A stretch of 56,253 nucleotides of DNA from Candidatus Gastranaerophilales bacterium (GTDB lineage Bacteria; Cyanobacteriota; Vampirovibrionia; Gastranaerophilales; Gastranaerophilaceae). The notes beneath the pieces were generated by a model, which did no database searches, was not told where the DNA came from, and worked only from the letters and a program-made list of their open reading frames with translations. Below, one piece after another: positions 1-8,201 of this stretch (position 1 is the first letter of the stretch; each line of letters starts with the position of its first letter). The stretch is from NCBI GenBank assembly GCA_900770525.1, contig CAAHDT010000040.1, forward strand, positions 1-56,253, in the 5' to 3' direction. The translations under genes and the position numbers were made by a program.

Positions 1-294
1 TGTGGAGGTGTAAGCAAAATGCCAACAATGGATGACCTTGGAAAGTTAGCGAGCCAATTATACAAGGGCAACCCAACAATCAACGCATACAGAGATTATT
101 CCAACCTTCAATGGGATCAGGATGCAGCAACTGCTCTAGGCTTTACCTCATCATACTTCTACCTTTGGTCGGGCGAGGAGTGCGAGTTCGATAGCGAATA
201 CGCGTACAGCCGCCTCTTCGAATCTACGGAGTCGATCTACACCTACTACAGCCGCCTCAACAGCGACGCTCAGGCGGTTTGTATCGCTGATTAA
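1..294 (+). CDS. C-terminal part of a pilin-like or hypothetical protein (cut by window edge)
   Basis: The frame is open from base 1, so this is probably the end of a longer gene. An internal ATG at 19 has only a fair SD (ggaggtg) and may not be the start. The visible ~97 residues are rich in Tyr, Ser and Asp and end in QAVCIAD. No catalytic motif is visible. The aromatic, Cys-containing tail resembles the variable C-terminus of type IV pilin-like proteins, but this is a weak guess. By hand count, bases 181-294 are about 53% G+C, far above the AT-rich neighbours, which may mean recent transfer or unusual codon selection. A good hairpin terminator follows. Confidence 0.5.
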   Translation, partial: CGGVSKMPTMDDLGKLASQLYKGNPTINAYRDYSNLQWDQDAATALGFTSSYFYLWSGEECEFDSEYAYSRLFESTESIYTYYSRLNSDAQAVCIAD

Positions 295-330
295 TAATGA
301 TTGAAATTAAGAATAGCAAATAACATTCAA

Positions 331-360
331 GGGTAGACATTTTGTCTACCCTTGTTGTTG
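331..360 (+). terminator. Intrinsic terminator after the left-edge gene
   Basis: A perfect 9-bp stem, GGGTAGACA (331-339) with TGTCTACCC (343-351), closes a 3-base loop. It is followed by the T-rich run TTGTTGTTG. It lies 37 bases after the stop of the left-edge gene. Confidence 0.75.
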
Positions 361-383
361 TGGCATGGTGTGCCGTTTTTGCA

Positions 384-407
384 TTGTTGGGGTGCCCCCA
401 ACCTACG
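384..407 (-). repeat. GTAGGTTGGG...CCCAAC hairpin repeat, left copy
   Basis: On the minus strand this reads GCGTAG-GTTGGGG-GCA-CCCCAAC-AA, a 7-bp perfect hairpin (386-402). A related hairpin, also preceded by GTAG and followed by AA, sits at 56098-56116 on the plus strand. The two look like members of one small intergenic repeat family. Confidence 0.5.
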
Positions 408-430
408 CTCTGTTTTACAAATTAACAACA

Positions 431-459
431 AAAACGACTCAAATAAAAATCTGAGCCGT
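431..459 (-). terminator. Terminator of the prohibitin operon
   Basis: Read on the minus strand, ACGGCTCA (459-452) pairs with TGAGTCGT (441-434), including one G-U pair. A run of Ts follows. It lies just past the stop of the SPFH-domain gene. Confidence 0.75.
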
Positions 460-488
460 TTTTTACATATGATATTTTTTTTTGTTAC

Positions 489-1307
489 TTACTTCTTGCC
501 AATATTGATGAAAGGAACTGAACCACCTAACATATACTCTGGAAGTTTACCATCCCATTTTTGAACAGCTTCATACTCTACAAGATTCTTATTCTGAGAT
601 AATGCATGTGCTCTAATAGCCATTGATTTTGCCTCTGCCTCAGCAGAAATAAGCTTTTGCTTTGCTTCTTCTTGAATTTGAACTGTCTTATTTTTTGCCC
701 TCAGTGCCTCTTGTTCTGCTGTAACCTTACTTTCTATAGCTTTTTCAAAAACACCGGAATATGCAATTGCTGTCATTTGAAAATCAGTTACATTAATATA
801 TTTAGAAGTAAGGTGTTTTTGAAGCTTTACAAGAATTTCTTGAGTAGCTTTTTCTCTATTTGCTACTAAATCTTGTGCATTCCATTTTCCGATAACATCC
901 TTAATTGTACCTTCAACAACAGGGCTTACGACTGTATCAAAATAGTTTACACCAACTTCTCTGTACATTTTGTGTGCATTTTCCGGCTGAAGATTGTAAT
1001 TCAAAACATAAGATATTTGTGCCTGTTGAATATCTTTTGTATAAACCGATGTGTTAATATAATTTTTTTGAGTTTTCACGTTCATATTTTTAATTGAAGA
1101 TATAAACGGCGTTACAAAATGTACACCTTCTGTATAGCTTGTCGGTGAAACTTCTCCAAGGGTTACTTTCACACCTCGTTCCCCAACTCCAACTATTGCT
1201 ATTGGATTAAAGAAAATAATAAATATTACCAATAACACAGTGATTATTGTTGGTGCAATAAGCTTGTTGGGTTCTTCATTAGCATAATTATTCTTTTTTC
1301 TTAACAT
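489..1307 (-). CDS. SPFH/Band 7 (prohibitin-family) membrane protein
   Basis: This 272-residue protein has one N-terminal membrane segment (about residues 16-40). The SPFH/Band 7 domain follows, opening with a VGVGERGVKV-type strand, and a long Ala/Glu/Lys-rich coiled coil (about 190-235) closes the core. This is the layout of prohibitins and HflC/HflK, which form membrane ring scaffolds and often modulate FtsH-type proteases or lipid microdomains. The precise partner cannot be told here. The start is fixed by a strong SD (GGAGGTG) five bases before ATG. It is the second gene after a small membrane protein, with a 12-base gap, so the two are probably co-transcribed. Confidence 0.9.
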   Translation of the reverse strand: MLRKKNNYANEEPNKLIAPTIITVLLVIFIIFFNPIAIVGVGERGVKVTLGEVSPTSYTEGVHFVTPFISSIKNMNVKTQKNYINTSVYTKDIQQAQISYVLNYNLQPENAHKMYREVGVNYFDTVVSPVVEGTIKDVIGKWNAQDLVANREKATQEILVKLQKHLTSKYINVTDFQMTAIAYSGVFEKAIESKVTAEQEALRAKNKTVQIQEEAKQKLISAEAEAKSMAIRAHALSQNKNLVEYEAVQKWDGKLPEYMLGGSVPFINIGKK

Positions 1308-1319
1308 AAAACACCTCCA

Positions 1320-1511
1320 TTATTTAATTCCAGCAAGCGAAAGTCCTGCATATATCAATACTATAATTAGTGCCAAAACACCATAACAATTTACGATTAG
1401 CTTTCCATGTGTTTGATAAAGATTTCTCTTAAAAATAAGACTCAAAAGCATTATAACAAGGTTTGTAAATATCACAAACGCAAGTAACAAAAATAAAATT
1501 CTTAAAGGCAT
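1320..1511 (-). CDS. Small two-helix membrane protein
   Basis: A 63-residue protein with two strongly hydrophobic segments (about residues 3-25 and 42-60) separated by a short polar loop containing KRNLYQTHGK. A strong SD (AAGGAGG) precedes the ATG, which supports a real gene. I do not recognise a family. It sits directly upstream of the SPFH-domain gene in the same orientation, which suggests a small membrane partner of the prohibitin-like ring; this is inferred from context only. Confidence 0.75.
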   Translation of the reverse strand: MPLRILFLLLAFVIFTNLVIMLLSLIFKRNLYQTHGKLIVNCYGVLALIIVLIYAGLSLAGIK

Positions 1512-1667
1512 AAAACCTCCTTTTTCCCTACTCTAATATAGAATCAACTATTTAAAATCATCTTATTGTTTGATTTTACCATCCTCGACAATTTTATCTT
1601 AACAAATACTCACAAACATTTTTATTTACTATTAACCTAGAAATAAAACAATTACCTTGATTATGTA

Positions 1668-1696
1668 TTGACATTTTCAAAACAGTATATTATCAT
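1668..1696 (+). promoter_or_regulatory. Promoter of the RHH/NifX-like gene
   Basis: TTGACA (1668-1673), a 17-base spacer and TATCAT (1691-1696). The predicted start of transcription near 1703 is only about nine bases before the ATG at 1712, so the mRNA has a very short leader but includes the longer reading frame. Confidence 0.65.
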
Positions 1697-1711
1697 GCCA
1701 GTGGAACAAAT

Positions 1712-2329
1712 ATGAAAAAAGTAATATTTAACAACAATAAATGTTGGGGCGGAAAACGTGAATTTGCAGGAAGAAAAAAAACTTGCAGAAAAAAAATCCC
1801 ATTCAATCGTAGAATAAATGAAGATGTTTTGAACATTTTGAAAGAATATGCTCAAAATCATAACATGACAGAAACAGAAGCTTTAGAAAGTGCAATAATC
1901 TTGCAGTCTAATATAGAAAAATCAAAAGGAGATAAAATTATGAAAATCGTAATTCCATCAGCAGAAAACAAACTATGCGGACATTTTGGACATTGTGAAT
2001 ATTTTACTTTTGTAGAAGTTAATCCAGAAACAAAAGAAATTTTAAGCATTGAAAAGAAAGTCCCCGAAGAAGGTATTTCGTGCCAGAGTGCAAATTGGAT
2101 AGCAACACAAGGCGCAAATGTAGTTTTAGCAGGTGGCATGGGCGGACGTCCAATGGCAATATTTGCACAAAATGGAGTGAAAATCGTAGCAGGATGCCCG
2201 GAATTAGAAATTGAAACAGTTGTTAATCAATACATGAATAACACTTTATCTGTAGGGGAAAACGCGTGCGGAGGCGAACATCATCACTGCCATGGGCACA
2301 ATCATGGAGAACACCACTGTCACAGATAA
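1712..2329 (+). CDS. Ribbon-helix-helix domain fused to NifX/NifB-type iron-molybdenum-cofactor domain, His-rich tail
   Basis: Residues 1-76 carry a GGKREFAGRKK-type motif, then a strand-helix-helix segment (about 30-65) like CopG/Arc ribbon-helix-helix DNA-binding proteins. Residues 77-185 match the dinitrogenase iron-molybdenum cofactor (NifX/MTH1175) fold, with LCGHFGHCEYF near its start and a GGMGGRP loop. The last 20 residues are a His/Cys-rich tail, likely metal-binding. An in-frame ATG at 1940 (residue 77) has its own strong SD (aaaggagat), so both a 205-residue fusion and a 129-residue NifX-only protein could be made. No nitrogenase genes are nearby. Related small NifX-like proteins occur widely without nitrogenase, probably in Fe-S or metal handling. 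Confidence 0.8.
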   Translation: MKKVIFNNNKCWGGKREFAGRKKTCRKKIPFNRRINEDVLNILKEYAQNHNMTETEALESAIILQSNIEKSKGDKIMKIVIPSAENKLCGHFGHCEYFTFVEVNPETKEILSIEKKVPEEGISCQSANWIATQGANVVLAGGMGGRPMAIFAQNGVKIVAGCPELEIETVVNQYMNNTLSVGENACGGEHHHCHGHNHGEHHCHR

Positions 2330-2350
2330 GAGTTCTTAAATTATAGGATT

Positions 2351-2389
2351 AGTTCCGGCTAAGAATTCTCTGCCGGAGCTTTTATTCTT
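2351..2389 (+). terminator. Terminator after the NifX-like gene
   Basis: AGTTCCGGC (2351-2359) pairs with GCCGGAGCT (2372-2380), with one wobble pair. TTTATTCTT follows. Confidence 0.75.
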
Positions 2390-2463
2390 ATAGCATCCAA
2401 GACGCCATTTGTTTTAATATTTTATATTATTCAATTAATTGGATTATCCCCATTTTGGATTGA

Positions 2464-3777
2464 CTAGTTTGATTCGCTAAATACAACAACTTGATTTCTG
2501 CCGTTTTCTTTCGCTTGATATAAAGCTTTGTCAGCATTCATTATCACATTTGCAGGTTTGTCGTTAAGGTGATAACTGTATACCCCAAGGCTTATTGTGA
2601 CAGAAATGTTCTTTTCGTTATTTTGGGTATTTACTTTTTCAATATCTATTATTTTTTTCTCAATCGCTTTTCTTAGACGTTCTGCAACATGTTGTGCTTC
2701 GTCTTCTTTAGTACTTGGTAGAATTATTACGAACTCTTCTCCGCCGTATCTTGCTGCTATATCGTATTCTCTTAAGTGTGAACGCATTATTTTTGCAACG
2801 GTTTTTAGCACTAAATCGCCGGTAGAATGCCCGTATGTATCGTTAACGCGTTTAAAAAAATCTATATCTGTCATAATTACACAAAGAGATGTGTGTTTTC
2901 TCTTAGCACTAGAGATTTCTTGTTTTATTCGCTCATCAAGTTGTTGACGGTTATAAAAACCTGTCAATGCATCTAACGTTGCGTGTTTTAGAATTTCTGA
3001 ATAAACATTTGCTCTGGTAATTGTTGTTGCAACTTGTTTGGCAAGTTGTTGAATATAATAAGTTTCTGTCGGCGATATTTTTCCTTCAGTACTTTTGGTC
3101 ACCAGATAACCTATGGTGTTTTGTTCACTTACAAGTGGGAAATATCCGATTAATTTTGATTTGTTTAAAACATACTCGTCTTTTGAATTGTAATTTTCTA
3201 TTGTTTTTATAATATTTTTGTCAAAACAAGTTGTCGGATATACCAATTTTTCTTTACCACCGGATTTTAAGAAAATATAAACAAGATGGTTTGAAATAAA
3301 TGTATCAAGAATTTCACCGATAATTGGAATTATAAAATTAAGCTCATACTGTGTTTCAATAATTTTTGCAATATTTTTCATTGCGGTATGAAATTCTATA
3401 TTCTTTTGTATTTTGTTTTTAAGAAAAATATTATCTGTTTTTAGGCTTATTACCGGAAGTATCTCTTCAAAAAAATCAATTTCACTATTAGTTAAGCCGG
3501 CAAACTCTATAATCCCAAGCAATTGTTCCTGAATTACAAGTGGAAATATTACCGAGTGTCCCTCGCGTTCAGTCGTTATTACATACTTGCCGTTTAATAA
3601 TGTTTCACAAACTTCAGCAGACTCGTAAAAATAATCATTTTCGGAGTCGTTTTCGTTTAGTACCTTTATTTGTACTTCTTTTTGAAATAAATCCCTGAGA
3701 ATGTTTTCCATATTATCAATATTAGACACATTGTTCAGGGATTCAAAAAATAATTTAAGATTTTTGTTGTTAGACAA
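2464..3777 (-). CDS. GAF-like domain diguanylate cyclase (GGDEF)
   Basis: A 437-residue predicted cytosolic protein. Residues ~1-255 form sensor-like (GAF-type) regions, followed by a GGDEF domain (about 265-435). The active-site signature is GGEEF (345-349), so it should make c-di-GMP from two GTP. The product-inhibition I-site RxxD is intact (R336, D339), exactly five residues before the signature. No EAL domain is present. The start is TTG: the SD (GAGGG) lies inside the last codons of yebC, and only two bases separate the genes, so translation is probably coupled to yebC. No membrane segment is evident, which suggests an intracellular signal. Confidence 0.93.
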   Translation of the reverse strand: MSNNKNLKLFFESLNNVSNIDNMENILRDLFQKEVQIKVLNENDSENDYFYESAEVCETLLNGKYVITTEREGHSVIFPLVIQEQLLGIIEFAGLTNSEIDFFEEILPVISLKTDNIFLKNKIQKNIEFHTAMKNIAKIIETQYELNFIIPIIGEILDTFISNHLVYIFLKSGGKEKLVYPTTCFDKNIIKTIENYNSKDEYVLNKSKLIGYFPLVSEQNTIGYLVTKSTEGKISPTETYYIQQLAKQVATTITRANVYSEILKHATLDALTGFYNRQQLDERIKQEISSAKRKHTSLCVIMTDIDFFKRVNDTYGHSTGDLVLKTVAKIMRSHLREYDIAARYGGEEFVIILPSTKEDEAQHVAERLRKAIEKKIIDIEKVNTQNNEKNISVTISLGVYSYHLNDKPANVIMNADKALYQAKENGRNQVVVFSESN

Positions 3778-3779
3778 AT

Positions 3780-4529
3780 TTAGCCCTCAAGTTTTTGCAT
3801 AAGTTCGTCAGAAATATCAAAATTTGCATAGACATTCTGAACATCATCATGTTCTTCCAATTTTTCAAGAAGTTTCAATATTTGATCAGCAGTTTTTTCG
3901 TCTGTAACTTCTATTGTATTTTGAGGAATTCTTGTAAGTTCAGCTGTTTCACTTTTAAATCCTGCACTTTCAAGCCCCTCTACTACATTTTGAAAGTTTT
4001 CAACACTTGTTATAACTTTGTATTGCCCTTCTTCTTCTGCCACATCTTCGGCATCAAGATTTATAGCAGCTTCAAATAGTTTATCAAAGTCAGTGTCTTC
4101 GCTAAATGTAATAACACCTTTTTGGTCAAACATCCAACCTACACACCCTGTAGCACCAAGGCTTCCGTTATATTTTGTAAAATAACTTCTTACATCACCT
4201 GCTGTTCTGTTTCTGTTATCAGTCATAGCTTCTACAAAAACCGCAACACCACCTGCCGCATAACCTTCATATGTCAATTCTTCGTAATTGTCAGCGGCAC
4301 CGGCACCTGCACCTTTTTCAATAGCTCTTTTAATATTATCGTTTGGAAGTCCGGCAGCTTTTGCTTTTTCAATAGCAGTTCTAAGTCTGAAATTTCCTGC
4401 AGGATCCGGACCTCCGAGTCTTGCTGCAACAATTAATTCTCTTGAATATTTTTGAAATACAACGGCTCTTTGAGAGTCTACTTTTGCTTTTTTGTGTTTA
4501 ATGGTTGACCATTTTGAGTGTCCTGACAT
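3780..4529 (-). CDS. yebC: YebC/PmpR family translation/transcription factor
   Basis: A 249-residue protein, the normal family length. It opens with the family hallmark MSGHSKWSTIKHKK and has the conserved DNRNRTAGDVR stretch near the middle. YebC/TACO1 proteins have been described as transcription regulators and as ribosome-associated factors that ease difficult peptide-bond formation. The start has an upstream AAAGGA SD and a recognisable promoter. It is the first gene of a two-gene unit with a GGDEF cyclase. Confidence 0.95.
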   Translation of the reverse strand: MSGHSKWSTIKHKKAKVDSQRAVVFQKYSRELIVAARLGGPDPAGNFRLRTAIEKAKAAGLPNDNIKRAIEKGAGAGAADNYEELTYEGYAAGGVAVFVEAMTDNRNRTAGDVRSYFTKYNGSLGATGCVGWMFDQKGVITFSEDTDFDKLFEAAINLDAEDVAEEEGQYKVITSVENFQNVVEGLESAGFKSETAELTRIPQNTIEVTDEKTADQILKLLEKLEEHDDVQNVYANFDISDELMQKLEG

Positions 4530-4566
4530 AATATATTCCTTTTCAAATTATCTACTCTATAACGTA

Positions 4567-4595
4567 ATATTAGCAAAAAAAATTTTTCTTGTAAA
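4567..4595 (-). promoter_or_regulatory. Promoter of yebC-GGDEF unit
   Basis: On the minus strand: TTTACA (4595-4590), a 17-base spacer and TAATAT (4572-4567), preceded by TGC. Transcription should begin about 30 bases before the yebC ATG. Confidence 0.6.
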
Positions 4596-4645
4596 ATTTA
4601 TATGAAATAATGTTTCAATATTTGCGTCTTAAACTATTTTTCAAG

Positions 4646-4674
4646 TTTTGAGATTGAAAAATTTGTGGTATACT
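4646..4674 (+). promoter_or_regulatory. Leaderless-type promoter of the SulP gene
   Basis: An extended -10 box TGGTATACT ends at 4674, with a weak -35 (TTTTGA, 4646-4651) 17 bases upstream. Six bases separate the -10 from the ATG at 4681, so transcription would begin at or next to the start codon. There is no SD. Confidence 0.6.
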
Positions 4675-4680
4675 CACTCT

Positions 4681-6315
4681 ATGTTAAATTTAGAGTTTGC
4701 AAAAACGAGATTAAATATTTTTTTTGGAGATTTGTTCGGCGGAATCAATTCAGCAGTAATTGCTCTTCCACAAGCACTCGCTTTTGGGGTAGCTACAGGA
4801 TTTGGAGCCGGAGCCGGTATTTGGGGCGCGATTATTTTATGCCTTGTATCGGGAATATTCGGTTCAAAAGTTCCTATGATATCAGGAATTACCGGACCTG
4901 TCGCAATTGTAATCGCCTCAATTATGCATTCCCTAAACCAAGATATTTCATCGGTGATATTTATAATTTTGGGCGCCGGAATTTTACAATTAGTTTTATC
5001 TGTGACAAAACTCCCTGATATAGTAAAATATGTGCCATATCCTGTGATTTCAGGGTTTATGAATGGGGTAGGTGCTATTATAATCATTATGCAACTCAAT
5101 CCGTTAATTGGTTTGAAACCATTTTCTAATACCATTGAAAGCATAAAAAATCTGGTTTTAACCTTGCATTTTGTAAATCCGTCAGCTTTGCTTTTGGGTG
5201 GGTTAACTTTATTAATAGTATTTTTTACACCGAAAGTTGTAAACAAATTTGTTCCGGCTCAAATCATTGCACTTGTAATTTGTACGGTTATATCTATTCA
5301 TTTTGGAATGGATGTTGCAAGAATTTCTGAAATATCGGCAACAATACCACAATTTCATTTACCACATACGACTTTGCACAATTTTATTGCTTATTTCCAT
5401 TATTCAATTATGCTTGCAATAATTTTATCATCAGAAACTCTTTTAACTGGACTTGTGTGCAACTCAATAACAAAACAACCGTCAAAACCGGCGAAATTAC
5501 TCATTCCGCAAGGGATTGGGAATATATTATGCTCATTTACCGGAACACTTCCGGGAGCGGCGGCTACAATGCGAACGGTTGCAGCATTAAAAACAGGGGC
5601 AACCACGAAAGGCGCTACCATTATAAGTGCTGTCGTGTTAATGCTCTGTCTATCCATTTTTTCAAAATTTGTCGCAGAAATTCCGTTACCTGTTCTTGCT
5701 GGTATTTTGATAAAAATCGGTTATGATATAATTGACTTTAAGCTTTTGAAAGTTATAAAACATGCGCCAAAAGATGATTTATACGTTTTGGTTGCCGTTT
5801 TTGTGTTGACAGTTTTCTATAATCTTATTGCTGCTGTTGGGGCAGGAATTGTTCTTGCGGCACTTCTTTATGCCAAAAGACTTGCTGATAAGACTACTGT
5901 TATTCATAAAGAAATATCCAGTAATGAAGTATCTGATATGGAGCAACTTGTTGAAAAAAATTATCATCATAAAATAAGGGTTGTGCATATTAGCGGACAA
6001 TTTTTCTTTGGTTCTGCGACTCAAATTGTTTCACAATTTGACGAAATGCTTGGTACAAAATATCTTGTTTTAGTATATGATTCAGACTCAACGCTTGATA
6101 TTTCGGCAATTTTTGCGTTTGAAGATATTGTTGTCCGTTTGAAATCGCAACATATAAAAACTTTACTGGTTATCCAAAATGAAGAAATTCGGAATCAACT
6201 TACGACTCATGACATAGTAACTTTGATTGGTGAAAAACATATTTTCTATAAAGAGCAAGATGCAATTGAATTCGCGAAAGAAAGAGTTACACGACTTAGC
6301 CATTTAGGGGAATGA
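4681..6315 (+). CDS. SulP-family anion transporter with STAS domain
   Basis: A 544-residue inner-membrane protein with about 10-12 hydrophobic segments in the first 400 residues, then a cytosolic STAS domain (about 430-540). The SulP pore region is recognisable near the start (GGINSAVIALPQALAFGVATG-like stretch). SulP proteins carry sulfate, bicarbonate or other anions; the substrate cannot be told. I chose ATG 4681 over an upstream in-frame ATG at 4648 because the promoter -10 box lies between them, so only 4681 would be on the mRNA. Confidence 0.92.
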   Translation: MLNLEFAKTRLNIFFGDLFGGINSAVIALPQALAFGVATGFGAGAGIWGAIILCLVSGIFGSKVPMISGITGPVAIVIASIMHSLNQDISSVIFIILGAGILQLVLSVTKLPDIVKYVPYPVISGFMNGVGAIIIIMQLNPLIGLKPFSNTIESIKNLVLTLHFVNPSALLLGGLTLLIVFFTPKVVNKFVPAQIIALVICTVISIHFGMDVARISEISATIPQFHLPHTTLHNFIAYFHYSIMLAIILSSETLLTGLVCNSITKQPSKPAKLLIPQGIGNILCSFTGTLPGAAATMRTVAALKTGATTKGATIISAVVLMLCLSIFSKFVAEIPLPVLAGILIKIGYDIIDFKLLKVIKHAPKDDLYVLVAVFVLTVFYNLIAAVGAGIVLAALLYAKRLADKTTVIHKEISSNEVSDMEQLVEKNYHHKIRVVHISGQFFFGSATQIVSQFDEMLGTKYLVLVYDSDSTLDISAIFAFEDIVVRLKSQHIKTLLVIQNEEIRNQLTTHDIVTLIGEKHIFYKEQDAIEFAKERVTRLSHLGE

Positions 6316-6364
6316 AAAACTTTTATATCTAAAAAATAATCTCTTAAGTAAAAAGGAGATTATT

Positions 6365-6598
6365 ATGCTAGAACTATATTATATGCAGTCTTGCCCTTAT
6401 TGTAAGAAAGTTGTTGATTATTTTGACGATAATGATATTGATTACACTTTAAAAGATGTGTATAACTCTGAAAATTATGAGCGTTTAATGGAATTGGGCG
6501 GAGAGGCGCAAGTTCCTTTCTTGGTGGATACTGATAACTTAAGACATATGTATGAATCTGATGAAATAATTAATTATGTGAGTAAGTTAGCTAATTAG
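6365..6598 (+). CDS. Glutaredoxin
   Basis: A 77-residue protein with the dithiol active site CPYC (C10, C13) after the first strand, and the TVP-equivalent loop QVPFLVD with the cis-proline. It reduces disulfides in the cytosol using glutathione or another low-molecular-weight thiol system. The SD (AAAGGAG) is strong. It sits 50 bases after the SulP gene and 10 bases before a hybrid-cluster-like gene, so it is likely co-transcribed with the latter. Confidence 0.93.
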   Translation: MLELYYMQSCPYCKKVVDYFDDNDIDYTLKDVYNSENYERLMELGGEAQVPFLVDTDNLRHMYESDEIINYVSKLAN

Positions 6599-6608
6599 GT
6601 GGTCGAAT

Positions 6609-8201
6609 ATGTTATATAATTTCTTTTCCGAAAATTTCGAATACGATGAATGCAATGCAAAAGGTTCTTGTTCGGTTCCTCCGAGTATTTCTGCTTTGCA
6701 AGAGGTTATTATAATAAGTTTGTGCCAATTAGCTTATTACATATTAAAATTGCGAGATTTTGACAAAAAACCGGAACCGCAAGAAAAATTGGTGATAGAA
6801 ACTCTTGCGACAATTATTTCAACTACGGACTACAGTGATGAGCAGTTGCTAAATATTGTGTCGAATATTTATATTAATATTGTGAAAACTAAAGACGATT
6901 ATAAAAAATTATGCGAAGAGCGTAGTTTGCCTTACAAAGAATTGAAACCTATTATTAACTTAACTCCGCAGATGAATTTGTCACAAATATTGGCTCTTGG
7001 CGAAAAAGCTTTTTTGCTAAAGTACAAAAAAATTAGTGCCAATCAAAAAAACATGCGCGATTTACTGCTTGCGATAATTAAAAGTGCTGCGTTAAATACT
7101 TCTCGTTTAGGAAGATATAATTATTATCCACAAAGTACTGTTGATGTTATTTTGAAAAGTTTAAACGTATTAAATTATCATAGTCGCTCAATTGACTCTT
7201 ATAAAAAGCAAATTAAAATTTTGGCGGCTGAAGATATTTTATTAACCGATAAAGTTTTAAAATTTCAATATGAAAATTTCGGGAAACTTAGCTCGACCGA
7301 GGTGTCATTTTCGACTTCTAAAGGAAAGGCAATACTTGTTTCCGGAGAAAACTTTATGGATTTAAAAAGGTTGCTTTCTGTTGTAGAGGGTAAAGATATT
7401 GATGTCTATACGCATGATGACTTGCTTATAGCTCATTCTTTTGAAGCTTTCAAAAAGTACAAAAACTTGAAAGGGCACTTTGGTACTTGTAATGAAAATT
7501 GTATTCTTGATTTTGCAACTTTTCCCGGAGCAATATTGTTGACTGCAAATTCCGGAATGAATACTGAATATTTATATCGAGGAAGATTATTTACTACTTC
7601 CAAAATTTTGCCTAAAGGTGTGAGCCCTTTAGAAGAAAATGATTTTACTCCGCTAATAGAGTCTTGCGAAAATTCAAAAGGCTTTGCAAAAGGGCAAATT
7701 CGCCCATCAGAACTTGTTGGTGTCGATATGGATGATTTGCGCAAAAAATTTAATGAGATAAAAGAAAAAATCGAAAGCAAACAGATAACTCAAGTTGTAA
7801 TTCTTGGGCTATCCTCCTCAAGACGCGAGCAACAAGATTATTTTGTTGATTTCGTAAAACAAATCCCTGAAAATGTTTATACAATAAGTTTTTCTTTTTA
7901 CGCTAAACATCCGAATTTCCTACACTTGAATGTCGGTAATAATCGAGGGATTGTTTATGATATTTTAAAGAAATTTTTTGAATATATCCCTGCTGATGTT
8001 ACGTCATTTTTTATTACAAGATGTGATGTGAATTCTATTTCCAATATGATTAGTTTATATGAATATGAAGTGAAAAACATTTTCATAAATCAATGTCAAT
8101 CAAATGTTATTAATCCTGCCGTGCTGGCATGTTTGGATAAAGTCTATGGTATCAAGTCTGCCGAAACAGTAATTAATGACGTTAAAAAACTTTTTGACTA
8201 A
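6609..8201 (+). CDS. Degenerate hybrid-cluster protein (Hcp/hydroxylamine reductase) homologue
   Basis: A 530-residue protein whose order of motifs follows Hcp: an N-terminal CX5C (C15, C21), SGENFMDL (245-252), YTHDDLL (267-273), FPGAILLTANS (305-315), RLFTT, and a C-terminal NQ...NP...YGI region (494-515). Compared by eye with the classical enzyme, the ligands of the hybrid Fe-S-O cluster are replaced. The His of SGHD is E247, the Glu of HGE is D271, the Cys of TTNC is S315, the Cys of GCD is L401, and the Cys of GQCN is N445. Only two of the four N-terminal cluster cysteines remain. It therefore probably keeps the fold but not the chemistry. It overlaps the convergent pilin-like gene by four bases. 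Confidence 0.8.
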   Translation: MLYNFFSENFEYDECNAKGSCSVPPSISALQEVIIISLCQLAYYILKLRDFDKKPEPQEKLVIETLATIISTTDYSDEQLLNIVSNIYINIVKTKDDYKKLCEERSLPYKELKPIINLTPQMNLSQILALGEKAFLLKYKKISANQKNMRDLLLAIIKSAALNTSRLGRYNYYPQSTVDVILKSLNVLNYHSRSIDSYKKQIKILAAEDILLTDKVLKFQYENFGKLSSTEVSFSTSKGKAILVSGENFMDLKRLLSVVEGKDIDVYTHDDLLIAHSFEAFKKYKNLKGHFGTCNENCILDFATFPGAILLTANSGMNTEYLYRGRLFTTSKILPKGVSPLEENDFTPLIESCENSKGFAKGQIRPSELVGVDMDDLRKKFNEIKEKIESKQITQVVILGLSSSRREQQDYFVDFVKQIPENVYTISFSFYAKHPNFLHLNVGNNRGIVYDILKKFFEYIPADVTSFFITRCDVNSISNMISLYEYEVKNIFINQCQSNVINPAVLACLDKVYGIKSAETVINDVKKLFD

